The position numbers and the translations under genes were made by a program. The notes beneath the pieces are model-generated. The model was not told where the DNA came from. It made no database searches and saw nothing but the letters and a program-made list of their open reading frames with translations. From the NCBI GenBank assembly GCA_025618425.1, contig CM046844.1, forward strand, positions 8,002,710 to 8,066,709: a DNA stretch of 64,000 bases, read 5' to 3'. Positions 24,668 through 32,745 of this stretch are shown here, piece by piece. Position 1 is the stretch's first letter. The number at the start of each line of letters is the position of its first letter. The stretch comes from Heliocidaris tuberculata. Lineage: Eukaryota > Echinodermata > Echinoidea > Camarodonta > Echinometridae.

Positions 24668-27422
24668 CCTTTATTACTTTTCCCCTACAATGTACTTCAT
24701 GGATGGATGGAAGAAGGGACAAGGAAATGTGCACTCATGCAAGTTTCTATGCCAATGCCTTTCATGGTGATTGCATTGAACTTACATTATAACGGGTAAA
24801 TGAAGAGAAAATCATTAAGAGTATCTACATTTAGCTTTCTTATCTTACTTCTTGAAATCAAAAGGCCTTGGAGCTTTCGAGCTCTTCCCCTTCTTCTTGA
24901 CTTTCTTAGATTCTGTGGATAATGTTGTAGTTACAACGGATGCTGAGCCATGCTGTTCAAGGATGCCACTCACTTTCATCCATTCCTCTGAACTCAACTC
25001 ATTCTTCAAGGTTTCAATCAGCTCCTTATGAGAAGATACATGTAGGTAAAACATTAACTTGATGAGTTTACGTTAATCATGAAAATACAGGTAAATCTTC
25101 TGAAATATCACGATGCAATTAGACCCTGAGTGTCAAAAAATCTTAGGAGTATACTATTCACTCAATATACTCTTGGCTAATTCTAGGGAGCTTCCTGAAA
25201 AGAAAATACATCATACAGAACTCACCACAATCCACTAAAAATCGTCACTTTTGTTAGAAGTACTGACGCCTTAATATAACTGAAGTACAATCAATTGAAC
25301 TCACCAATCTTGGAAAAAATACTTTGAAAAAATAAATCAGAAATCTACTGTCATTTCTGTCGACATGGTGCTTTGATATCATTGTAAACAAACAAACATC
25401 CCGTTTACATGAAAAGATGTGTTACTTATGGCATCTTAGAATTATAAAATTGAGAAAACTCGAGGAGGCTTTTACGATGTACGAATCTAGATTTGTAGGT
25501 ATGAGGATACCGTAATTGACTAATTATGGAAAGAAGACCCAAGTCACCCAAATCGTGTTCACTTTAGAGAAAATGATAAAATTAAGATATTTTATTGCCC
25601 AATTTTTAATATTTATTCATTAAAAGATACATATAATATCCTTCATATTAAATTATTGCGTGAAAATCGAAAATATAGCAAAAATACATAATGATAAATT
25701 GTCGTCGATCACATGGGTCTGTATATACAGACTGTTCCGTTTTCGGTGCTGATTCTATGGTAGACAGATGTGGGTATTTTTAATATTAATCTCATTTACT
25801 TGTTTGGGGGTCAAGAAGCCATAAGAACATATTGTCCGTCTGTACAATATTATAATACGAACATTAGTAATACTTTTTGATAAAGGACTGATAAAGGATA
25901 GTCCTTGGAGATAAGGAAATAGATGTTCTCTTAATTTACATTTCTTATTTTTTCGCAGCCCATAGACTAACTAAAAGCTGGCTTGTGATGGCGTTCTAAA
26001 AAAATATGACAGGTTTGGAGTACCGAAAAGCACTCATAAGCCCTTGCATATGTGGGACTGTGTCCAACATTCACTGTTGCAGCAGTCAACAACAGACAAT
26101 AAAATTGCTCTAAGCAAGATTTAATTTTCATAAATTTGCTAGATTACCTGATTCAGGGACTCTTCAACTCTTACTGTGCCACAAATTTGGGGATTCAGAA
26201 TTGAAAGTGAAATTTTAAATAATTATTTTCCTCTCATGTTTGAATGATCTAGACTGGAAAAAGGCCTGCTGATACACACAAAAGCTATTGAAGCCTATTC
26301 ACCCGTAAAAGCTAGTCTGGAGTACAAAGTTATCTTCAGATCAGCTTGTACATGTATAAGTATACTATAAGTGACCGAAAAGTCACTTGTCAGCGAAGTT
26401 GTCACTGGTCTTGGCAAAGACGGCTTTGTGAAACACTTAGCGGACAAGTTGAGCGACAGTGTTGAGATGTCTCTGATCTTGTTGTTATGACGGTTTGATG
26501 AAACGACCCCCTGATTCAGGGACTCTTCAACTCTTACTATGCCACAAGCACAAATTTGAGGATTCAGACTCTGTCAGAGTTGAAAATGAAAGTGATACTG
26601 ATATTTTAAATAATTATTTTCCTCTCATCAGCTCATGTATCTTTGTATGAATGAATGATCTAGACTGGAAAAAGGCACCCGTAAAAGCTAGTCTGGAGTA
26701 CAAAGTTATCTTCAGATAAGCTTGTACGTACATGTACGTATAAGTTTACTATAAGTGACCGAAAAGTCACTTGTCATGCTTGTCAGCGAAGTTGTCGTTG
26801 ACGCTGGTCTTGGCAAAGACGGCTTTGTGAAACACTTAGCGGACAAGTTGAGCGACAGTGTTGAGATGTCTCTGATCTTGTTGTTATGACGGTTTGATGA
26901 AACGACCCCCTGATTCAGGGACTCTTCAACTCTTACTATGCCACAAGCACAAATTTGAGGATTCAGACTCTGTCAGAGTTGAAAATGAAACTTAAGTGAT
27001 ACTGATATTTTAAATAATTATTTTCCTCTCATGTATCTTTGAATGAATGATCTAGACTGGAAAAAGGCCTGCTGAATGGCTGATACACACAAAAGCTATT
27101 GAAGCCTATTCACCCGTAAAAGCTAGTCTGGAGTACAAGGTTATCTTCAGATAAGTTTGTACATGTATAAGTCAGTGGACCAACTCATGACACACGACCC
27201 TATAATGAAATCCCCTAAATAAAACGAAAAAAGTAATGGACGGGACTACGTAAAACTAAAAGAGTTAGTTGGTCTTTGGTCGACCAACGTATATATTGAC
27301 AGGATATTCCATAGCCAATCCTTTAACTATATTACAGATCTCGGTATATTCTTCAATTTTCAAATACGTCACCTCCTAAATAATATCTCAATTCTTACCT
27401 CGCCGATGGCCATTTGGGACAT
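10356..27422 (-). CDS. PUS3: PUS3, tRNA pseudouridine(38/39) synthase, complete 14-exon gene
   Basis: PUS3 is the eukaryotic TruA-family enzyme that isomerises uridine to pseudouridine at tRNA positions 38/39 in the anticodon stem. Joining 14 GT-AG exons with matching phases gives 452 codons (human PUS3 is about 480). Visible landmarks are: Lys-rich N-terminal region (residues 1-66); YLGWDYHGF (about 79-87); the active-site motif GRTDKGVSAFGQV with catalytic Asp126; LNRVLPNEIRV; GFSARFD; RTYKYFFPAGDLD; GTFDFRNFCK; FLYHQVRC (about 279-286); and a basic C terminus with SLENRIEHFAKRRK. The start is ATG at 27420-27422 in a short first exon. That exon, encoding MSQMAIGE, is the least certain part because it rests on splice phase alone. 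Introns hold many mobile elements. The gene is divergent from MICOS10. Confidence 0.93.
10731..10825 (-). repeat. Partial duplications of the PUS3 exon 13 3' end in intron 13
   Basis: The exon 13 end and donor at 10849-10903 are echoed twice just downstream. Around 10784-10825 is a roughly 40-bp near copy of the exon end, and around 10731-10761 is a copy of the donor area with an intact GTAAGT (10731-10736). A perfect 10-bp inverted repeat, CAAGGAGGTA/TACCTCCTTG, lies between them. Confidence 0.65.
10855..10968 (-). CDS. PUS3: PUS3 exon 13
   Basis: Acceptor TTTTACAG and donor GTAAGT. 114 nt, entered in phase 1 and left in phase 1. It encodes ESVLWRDARPSIQRQATCL, then a segment ending HHKALLDRQRG, corresponding to the C-terminal region of PUS3. 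Confidence 0.9.
11883..11962 (-). CDS. PUS3: PUS3 exon 12
   Basis: Acceptor TTGACAG and donor GTTGGT. It encodes ASMMRAMLEGLTSIPVINQS. Phases match both neighbours. Confidence 0.9.
12715..12772 (-). CDS. PUS3: PUS3 exon 11
   Basis: Acceptor TTGTTTCAG and donor GTAAGA. 58 nt encoding IHEKNITLFQEMWTGHMV between two split codons. This matches the PUS3 segment (H..Q.LW..H.V) after the catalytic domain. Confidence 0.9.
12773..14752 (-). other. PUS3 intron 10
   Basis: No coding exon was found. Contents are AT-rich sequence and clusters of the ATGTAC palindrome near 14490 and 14560-14582. I saw no intact transposon ends. Confidence 0.6.
14753..14876 (-). CDS. PUS3: PUS3 exon 10
   Basis: Acceptor TTTGCAG and donor GTAAGC. 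It encodes IIDQLLDVENEPCKPQYPMA followed by MDFPLVLYDCAYEGISWIYD. This is the PUS3-specific stretch (KPQY.MA..FPLVLYDC). Confidence 0.95.
15715..16038 (-). mobile_element. Truncated copy of the TTAA element seen at 40907
   Basis: Shares GTAAATTCCTGTTTTCTCC-like, CCCTCGGGGCAGTATTCAAA and TTCTTATTGCTTGTCCGA blocks with 40907-41490. It ends in AAGGTTGGATTGCCCTGGG followed by TTAA. The left arm is missing or unrecognisable. Confidence 0.6.
16124..16241 (-). CDS. PUS3: PUS3 exon 9
   Basis: Acceptor TTCAACAG and donor GTAAAG. It encodes SGGYQMYEFTISGLAFLYHQ then VRCITAILFLIGQRKEKPE. FLYHQVRC is the conserved TruA-family motif lining the active site. Confidence 0.95.
17006..17079 (-). CDS. PUS3: PUS3 exon 8
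   Basis: Acceptor TTATTTAG and donor GTAATA. It encodes MDVANGVVKHVRTIRSAEIR then KLDD, matching the MDVANG...RTI segment of animal PUS3. Confidence 0.93.
17170..17500. repeat. Dispersed repeat, copy 1 of a pair in PUS3 introns
   Basis: Shares the order CCAGTACATAACACCCT, ATATCAAGGGTGAGG, AAGGGTAATAAATC, TGCCTACTTTTAATC and CCCTGGGATG with 20500-20760. Both copies are diverged and non-coding. A third, weaker relative may lie near 9120-9240. Confidence 0.5.
17625..18088. mobile_element. Non-autonomous hAT-like element
   Basis: The termini CAGTGTTATAGCTA (17625) and its exact inverse TAGCTATAACACTG (ending 18088) are perfect 14-bp inverted repeats. They are flanked by a perfect 8-bp target duplication TTCAAGAA (17617-17624 and 18089-18096). 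An 8-bp duplication and a 5'-CAGTG start are the hallmarks of hAT transposons. The 464-bp interior has no transposase. Confidence 0.9.
18633..18692 (-). CDS. PUS3: PUS3 exon 7
   Basis: Acceptor AATAAACAG and donor GTTTGT. Exactly 20 codons, LMNEASQKLVGTFDFRNFCK, matching the PUS3 motif VGTHDFRNLCK. Confidence 0.95.
19100..19345 (-). mobile_element. Half copy of the foldback element seen at 6763
   Basis: Matches the right arm of 6763-7312 over GTGTTTGATTGATTACAACT, TAACTTTCTTATTTCTTAT and TTTGCTCAAACTTTCA. It ends GGATGGACTTTCCCTTC. The left arm is absent. Confidence 0.6.
19823..19883 (-). CDS. PUS3: PUS3 exon 6
   Basis: Acceptor GTTGTTTAG and donor GTAAGC. After completing a split Arg codon it encodes FDTLHRTYKYFFPAGDLDTR, the conserved RTY.YFFP segment. 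Confidence 0.95.
20358..20463 (-). CDS. PUS3: PUS3 exon 5
   Basis: Acceptor TTGAATAG and donor GTAATA. It encodes NTSEEINYPLILNRVLPNEI then RVIAWTPVEPGFSA, which contains the LNRVLP..IR..AW.PV signature. Phases agree with exons 4 and 6. Confidence 0.95.
20500..20760. repeat. Dispersed repeat, copy 2 of a pair in PUS3 introns
   Basis: Diverged relative of 17170-17500 in the same order: CCAGTACATGACACCCT, AATATCAAGAGTGGGAG, ACAAGGGTAACTAATGG and CCACCCCCTGGGTTGATG. Confidence 0.5.
21782..21880. repeat. ATA-repeat plus GCGC-containing retroelement tail
   Basis: An (AATAAT)n run is followed by GTATATAGCGCATAATACC and TCTATGCGCTTAAC. The layout is similar at 57967-58035, where GCGCCTT and AAGGCGC form an inverted pair. 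I infer a shared non-LTR or SINE 3' tail; the family is not identified. Confidence 0.5.
21973..22165 (-). CDS. PUS3: PUS3 exon 4, catalytic exon
   Basis: Acceptor TTGTTTAG and donor GTACAG. 193 nt encoding HHLFEALMKTKLIESRQTSN, then YSRCGRTDKGVSAFGQVIAI, then a variable linker ending QERK. The Asp codon at 22082-22084 in GRTDKG is the invariant TruA-family catalytic aspartate (Asp60 in E. coli TruA). Confidence 0.97.
23020..23113 (-). CDS. PUS3: PUS3 exon 3
   Basis: The acceptor ACATGTAG lies within an ATGTAC-type motif; the donor is GTAGGT. It encodes YNTRHVALKITYLGWDYHGF then VVQEDSINTVE, the first core strand of the TruA fold. Confidence 0.94.
23168..23572. mobile_element. CCCTTTC-family TTAA element, copy 1
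   Basis: A 405-bp element starting CCCTTTCAAGACAATTGAC and ending CATGAAAGGG, followed by TTAA. The left flank is TATAA, a decayed TTAA. About 400 bp is shared with 32990, 41495 and 60598. CCC-starting inverted repeats in TTAA sites suggest a piggyBac-derived miniature element. It has no coding capacity. Confidence 0.75.
23747..23787. repeat. TG and poly-G tract
   Basis: A short GTGTGTGTG stretch runs into about 28 consecutive G residues, AA and seven more G residues. It is a strong G-quadruplex-type and assembly-risk sequence. Confidence 0.9.
23904..24069. mobile_element. Short TTAA foldback element, copy 1
   Basis: TTAACTTTGCATAAGTC at 23904 and an inverted relative ending ACAAGGTTAA at 24069. 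The interior contains GGAAATGTAAATAACACATG. A second copy lies at 45881-46048. It is about 165 bp and non-coding. Confidence 0.55.
24620..24667. repeat. (TC)n(AC)n compound microsatellite
   Basis: Uninterrupted TC dinucleotides pass directly into about 12 AC dinucleotides. Confidence 0.95.
24849..25024 (-). CDS. PUS3: PUS3 exon 2
   Basis: Acceptor TCTCATAAG and donor GTAAGA. It encodes ELIETLKNELSSEEWMKVSG, a Ser/Thr stretch, then KKVKKKGKSSKAPRPFDFK. The basic N-terminal tail ending in PFDF matches animal PUS3 (RAFDF) just before the catalytic domain. A Met lies just upstream within the open frame, but the acceptor and phase 0 favour a separate first exon. Confidence 0.85.
26148..27175. repeat. 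Tandem repeat of about 360-400 bp, 2.6 copies, in PUS3 intron 1
   Basis: CTGATTCAGGGACTCTTCAA recurs at 26148, 26511 and 26910. Each copy continues through CTAGACTGGAAAAAGGC and, in the first two, to GGTTTGATGAAACGACCCC. Copies differ by short indels, so the duplication is recent. No reading frame is conserved. Confidence 0.85.
27399..27422 (-). CDS. PUS3: PUS3 exon 1, start codon
   Basis: ATG at 27420-27422 opens MSQMAIGE and is followed by the consensus donor GTAAGA. Phase 0 fits exon 2. It is the only candidate I found upstream of exon 2 that supplies an in-frame start with a donor. It lacks homology support because the PUS3 N terminus is poorly conserved. Confidence 0.6.
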
Positions 27423-27800
27423 CAACACTACTTCGACTACTTCTGCCTTCGGTTCGCTCCTTGAATCTGGCGACCACAAGTTCAGCGACCAATTACGGTG
27501 TCGACAAAACGACAAATAAGAAAAAGAAAAAAAAAATAACTGTTCAATAAAGGCTTATTTGGCCGGCAAAAACACTTTTTAAAGCTTTGTAGAACTGGAA
27601 ATACAACCGAAATAAAAATGAACTGGTTTTCAAAAAGTATCATCGTAGGTGATTGATAATTTTTGCTAATAACGTCATTTTAGTTCTATGATTGGAGAAA
27701 TGACAGAACAGCGAACGCAAATAAAAATGATCGCGAATTTTCGTCCAATGGCTTACGAACAAATTGACTCGACGTAGCGAGTGATAATGGAAAAAAAGCT
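27423..27800 (-). promoter_or_regulatory. PUS3 5' flank / presumed promoter region
   Basis: The sequence between the PUS3 start and the satellite array. No TATA box is evident. The first 150 bp upstream are richer in CpG than the introns. Promoter function is inferred from position only. Confidence 0.3.
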
Positions 27801-29770
27801 CTCTCAAACTTTCATCGACATTTAGTATTCTTAGCTGATTACACCAAATTAAAGGTGAAGAGTTCAGCTTTCTGGTGGTATATGCCATATACCGGGGCAA
27901 GAGGTCTGAATCTCACTGTTTTACCTAAAATAAAGACTTTTAGTTACATTACGCTCTACATAATTCCCCTTTCGAACAACATCAGTCGGCGTACGTAACA
28001 AGTGCCAAATACAATGATTAAAAAAAAAACGCTCTCTCAAGTTTTCATCGACATTTTTTATTCTTAGCTGATTATACCACATGAAAGCCGAAGAATTCAG
28101 CTTTCTGGTGGTATACGCCACATACCGGGGCAAGAGGTCTGGATCTTACTGTTTTAACTTAAAAATAGGCTTTTAGTTACATTACGCTCTACATAATTTC
28201 CATTTCGAACAACATCAGTCTGCGTAATGATTGCGAAATACGATGGTCAAATAAAAACTCTCTCAAATTTTCATCGACATTTTTTATTCTTAGCTAATTA
28301 TACCACATGAAAGCTAAAGAATTCAGCTTTCTGGTGGTATATGCCACATACCGGGGCAAGATGTCTGGATCTTACTGTTTTAACTTAAACTTAGTCTTTT
28401 AGACACTCAATAACCCGGCTTCGAACATAAAGTCAGTCGGCATAATGATAGCGAAATACAGTGGTTAAATATAAGCTCTCTCAAATTTTCATCGACATTT
28501 TTTATTCTTAGCTGGCTATACCAAATTAAAGCTGTAAAGCTGAAGAGTTCAGCTTTCTAATGGTATAAGCCACATACCGGGGCAAGAGGTCTGGATCTTA
28601 CTGTTTTAACTTAAAGATAGGCTTTTAGTTACAGTACGCTCTACATATATAATTCCCATTTCGAACAACATCAGTCGGCATAATGATAGCGAAATACAGA
28701 GGTTAAATAAAAGCTCTCTCAAATTTTCATCGACATTTTTTATTCTTAGCTAATTATACCACATGAAAGCTGAAGAATTCAGCTTTCTGGAGGTATATGC
28801 CACATACCGGGGCAAGATGTCTGGATCTTACTGTTTTAACTTAAACTTAGTCCTTAATTAGTCACTCAATAACCCGGCTTCGAACATTAATAGTCAGTCG
28901 GCATAATGATTGCGAAATACGATGGTCAAATAAAAGCTCTCTCCAATTTTCTTTGACATTTTTTATTCTTAGCTGATTATACCACATGAAAGCTGAAGAA
29001 TTCAGCTTTCTGGTGGTATATGCCACATACCGGGGCAAGAGGTCTGGATCTTACTGTTTTAACTTAAAAATAGGCTTTTAGTTACATTACGCTCTACATA
29101 ATTTCCATTTCGAACAACATCAGTCTGCGTAATGATTGCGAAATACGATGGTCAAATAAAAACTCTCTCAAATTTTCATCGACATTTTTTATTCTTAGCT
29201 AATTATACCACATGAAAGCTGAAGAATTCAGCTTTCTGGTGGTATATGCCACATACCGGGGCAAGATGTCTGGATTTTACTGTTTTAACTTAAACTTAGT
29301 CCTTTAGACACTCAATAACCCGGCTTCGAACATAAAGTCGGTGGGCATAATCATAGCGAAATACAGAGGTTAAATAAAAGCTCTCTCCAATTTTCATCGA
29401 CATTTTTTATTCTTAGCTGACTATACCAAATCAAGGCTGAAGAGTTCAGCTTTCTGGTGGTATATGCCACATACCGGGGCAAGATGTCTGGATCTTACTG
29501 TTTTAACTTAAACTTAGTCCTTTAGTCACTCAATAACCCGGCTTCGAACATTTAGTCAGTCGGCATGATTGCGAAATACGATGGTCAAATAAAAGCTCTC
29601 TCCAATTTTCATCGACATTTTTTATTCTTAGCTGACTATACCAAATTAAAGCTGAAGAATTCAGCTTTCTGGTGGTATATGCCACATACCGGGGCAAGAT
29701 GTCTGGATCTTACTGTTCTAACTTAAAAATAGGCTTTTAGTTACATTACGTACGCTCTACATAATATAGA
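27801..29770 (+). repeat. Palindromic satellite array, 9 direct copies
   Basis: Nine units of about 215-233 bp, anchored by ACCGGGGCAA at 27891, 28124, 28350, 28576, 28806, 29029, 29255, 29473 and 29688. Each contains a near-perfect hairpin; in unit 6 (28978-29020) the arms are TATACCAC..GAAAGCTGAA and TTCAGCTTTC..GTGGTATA around GAA. Linkers are of two types: A (TTACGCTCTACATAATT) and B (CACTCAATAACCCGGCTTCG), in the order A A B A B A B B A. No coding. Two more units lie inverted at 31811-32250. Confidence 0.9.
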
Positions 29771-29850
29771 GTTCTAGCAATGACGTTTAAAAAAAGGTTA
29801 ACCTATATCAGTTATGCCGACTGATGTTGTTTGAAAGGGTATGTAGTATA
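29771..29850. repeat. Turn-around of the satellite array
   Basis: After the last direct unit the sequence flips. TGCCGACTGATGTTGTTTGA (from about 29816) is the reverse complement of the type A linker. The array is therefore already inverted here, before the inserted element at 29851. Confidence 0.7.
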
Positions 29851-31802
29851 CAGGCGGGATCCAGGATTTCTTAGGGGGGGGGGGGGCCAAATTTCAAATC
29901 ATGTGAGCTACATATTGCTACAATAATGGTGACAAATGGCGTATCTGACGCTCGATCTCGGGGGGGGGGGGTGCAAAAACATATAAAGGGCTTTCACTCC
30001 CGCCGGAAGAACATTCTGAAATTTTTAAAGTCCATGCATACAGATCATATTATAATGACTAAAGTTTCTAAATTCCGAAAGAAAATATTTACAATTTGAC
30101 ACCTATGATTTCGAGGGGCTACTTATTCATCTTTTGTTCGGTAATAACTAACGTCTGTTTCTGATGGTGTCATTATGGTCATGTACGCTAACTTCCTCGA
30201 AATCCGCTCTAAACACTGAGTTTCGTGAATCCTTATTAGCATGCGTCGGCTCTTGCAGGAAGCCAGGAGCCGTACTAAGGGCTCATTACTGTGGCAAATC
30301 ATTACTCCTCGGCGACAGTCGGCGAAGATATCAAACAGTTATGTATCTGAAAAGACTGAAATGGCATATACTGTAAATCAAATTTCAAAAGGAACAGCAC
30401 TATATTTTTTGTGCAAACCAGTCATTAATTGTCGTACGAGATAAAGACAATATCGGACACGGTAATGGTATTATGATTCAATAAATAGACTTTATTGATA
30501 TGCTCTATATGCATGATATCTATTAAGGAAATTGCACCTGAAATTGCATCATGTGCACTATAATTTCCAAACGCTTTCTTTCATATAGTAAAAGTACGAA
30601 AAAGTTCCACAAGCTGGTAACTTACATCCCTTCTGTTCTTTTCTTTTCTTATTCCTCCGCGTTTTCCTTCCCTTTATATCCTCTTTTTTCTTTCCCTTTC
30701 ACCCTGCTCTGTTTTTTTCCTTTTTTTTTCTTGGAGATGGGGAGATGAGACAACGTGGGAGTAAGGCCCTTTCGGCCTCCGGCCTCCGGCCTCCTTCCCC
30801 CTTCCCCCTTTTCCTTTTTCTTCTCCCTCTTTTTTCCCCTTTCTCTCATCTATCCCTTTTCCTTCCTTCTCCCTTTTTTTTATGGAGGGGGGTGGAAGGC
30901 CCTTTTGGCGCCCGGCATCCTTCTTCCCATTTTCATTTTGTCTTCCTATTTTTTCCTTTTCTCTCCTCTCCCCCTTTCCCTTCTTTTCCTTCTCTCTTTC
31001 CCTCTTTGTTCTTTCTAATTTCCTTCCTGCTCCCTCTCTTCCTCTCTCTCTCTCTTTGCGAGGGGGGGGGGGGGGGGGAAGCAACAGGCCCCCTTTGCAA
31101 GGGGGCCTGGGAGGCAAGGCCCTTTCGGTCCCTGGACTCTCCCCCCTTTTTCTTCCTCTTTCATTTCATTTTTTTTTCTTTTCCCATTCTCTCCTCTTTC
31201 CCTTCCCCTTCCTTCCCTCTTTTTGGCCGGGGAGGGGGAGGGGGAGGGAGAACGGAGAGGCAAGGTCCTTTCGCCCCCTCCCCCCGGCCTCCGCGCTTCT
31301 TCCTCTTTTAATTTTTTCTTCCTTTTTCACTTTTCTCTCCTCCCTCCCTTTCCCTTCTTTTCCTTCTCTCTTTCCCTCTCTTTTCTTCTTTCTACTTTCC
31401 TTCCTGCTCTCTCTCTCTTTTTATAGGGGGGGGGGGGGGAGGGGGGAGGCAACAGGCAACACTACACCCTAGGAGGTAAGGCCCTTTCGGCCCCGGACTC
31501 CCACTTTTTTTGCCTTCTTTTTTCTCTCCCCCCCCCCTTCCTTCACTCTTTTTAGGCGCGGGGGGGGGGGGGAGGCAAGGCCCTTTCGGCCCCCGGCCTC
31601 TTTCTTCCCCTTTTCAAATTTTCTTCTTCTTCTTCTTCTTCTTCTTCTTCTTCTTCTTCTTCTTCTTCTTCTTCTTCTTCTTCTTCTTCTTTTCCTTTTC
31701 TCTCTTCTCTCCCTTTCCCTTCTTTTCCTTCTCTCTTTCTCTCTTTCCCTCTTTTTTTTTTTTGGCCCGCTGGGCCCCCCCCCCCCCCTGGATCCGCGCC
31801 TG
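29851..31802. mobile_element. 1.95-kb element inserted in the satellite array
   Basis: The terminal inverted repeats are CAGGCGGGATCCAGG at the left and, read inverted, CAGGCGCGGATCCAGG at the right. Poly-G follows just inside both ends. The flanks are a perfect 8-bp duplication GTAGTATA (29843-29850 and 31803-31810). The 8-bp size suggests hAT, but the ends only loosely fit hAT termini. The interior is AT-rich, then pyrimidine-rich; no transposase was seen. Confidence 0.82.
30740..31760. repeat. Polypyrimidine minisatellite with GGCCCTTTCGG blocks
   Basis: GGCCCTTTCGGCC-type blocks followed by CCTTTCCC-rich tracts and poly-G runs recur about six times at irregular spacing (near 30768, 30900, 31115, 31265, 31480 and 31580). 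A (CTT)n microsatellite of about 24 units follows (31619-31691). Both strands stay open as Phe/Ser/Pro- or Arg/Lys/Glu-rich frames, explained by composition. Confidence 0.8.
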
Positions 31803-31810
31803 GTAGTATA

Positions 31811-32250
31811 TAACACAAGAAAGTTGTTCGAAATGGGAATTATGTAGAGCGTAATGTAACTAAAAGCCTATTTTTAAGTTAAAACAGTAAATACCAGACA
31901 TCTTGCCCCGGTATGTGGCATATACCACCAGAAAACTGAACTCTTCAGCTTTAATTTGGTATAGTCAGCTAAGAATAAAAAATGTCGATGAAAATTTGAG
32001 AGAGCGTATATTTAACCTCTGTATTTCGCTATGATTATGCCGACTGACTTTATGTTCGAAGCCGGGTTATTGAGTGTCTAAAGGACTAAGTTTAAGTTAA
32101 AACAGTAAAATCCAGACATCTTGCCCCGGTATGTGGCATATACCACCAAAAAGCTGAATTTCCCAGCTTTAATTTGGTATAGTCAGCTAAGAATAAAAAA
32201 TGTCGATGAAAATTTGAGAGAGCTTTTATTCAATCATTGTATTTCGAAAT
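31811..32250 (-). repeat. Satellite array, inverted copies
   Basis: Two units in the opposite orientation, with TTGCCCCGGT at 31903 and 32121 (218 bp apart) and the same internal hairpin. The linker order is A then B. With 27801-29770 they form one very large inverted repeat. Confidence 0.88.
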
Positions 32251-32660
32251 CGGGTTATTCTGGGGGGTGTCACATTTTCCATCATAAAACTGAATATTTT
32301 ACACACTCATTATTCCTGGAGTACAATTCTGCATCGCCTCACTACGCCTACTTGAATTGAAGTTTCCGACCGGTAATGAAGCGAAATTTACGGTGTAAAT
32401 ATTTTTTCGTTTTGTTTTGTCTCTTTTGAGGACACCGTACAGCGATTTTCTATTGTTCTCGACCGCGTCACGCTTCGGTGCCTCCGAGTGGTCGCTGGAG
32501 TGGTCGCCAAAGGTAGCGCAATACTCAACCTGGCTATTCATTTCACTATTATTAGTTGCAGGATCCCTCAAATTGGCAACGTGCCGAGACATCTTTGACT
32601 CGAGCTCGTGCTAGCAATATGCTAGGTACAGGTACGGTATATAGAGCACCATCGAAAATC
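32251..32660 (+). promoter_or_regulatory. MICOS10 5' flank / presumed promoter and 5' UTR
   Basis: The sequence between the array and the MICOS10 start. It is less AT-rich than the surroundings, with several CpG sites near 32460-32600. No TATA box is evident. The transcription start cannot be fixed from sequence. Confidence 0.35.
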
Positions 32661-32745
32661 ATGGCAGAAACAAATCCCACTGGAAGTGAAGCTGTTTTGG
32701 GACAAAAATGGGACAGATGCGTTTCTGATACTTTGATCAAGATCG
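32661..32745 (+). CDS. MICOS10: MICOS10 exon 1
   Basis: ATG at 32661 in the context ATCATGG opens MAETNPTGSEAVLGQKWDRC then VSDTLIKI. The donor is GTAAAT, phase 1. KWDRC..D..IKI identifies the family. Confidence 0.95.

Noticed and set aside
27801..29770. CRISPR array
   Set aside because: Repeat units are about 220 bp, spacers are not unique, and the sequence is eukaryotic.
27801..29770. Hammerhead ribozyme in the satellite units
   Set aside because: The hairpin is strong but I do not see the CTGANGA core with a matching GAAA in the required order.
30674..31818. Several 80-196-codon frames rich in Phe/Pro/Ser or Arg/Lys/Glu
   Set aside because: Produced by polypyrimidine tracts and a CTT microsatellite. 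No splice sites, no domain and open on both strands.
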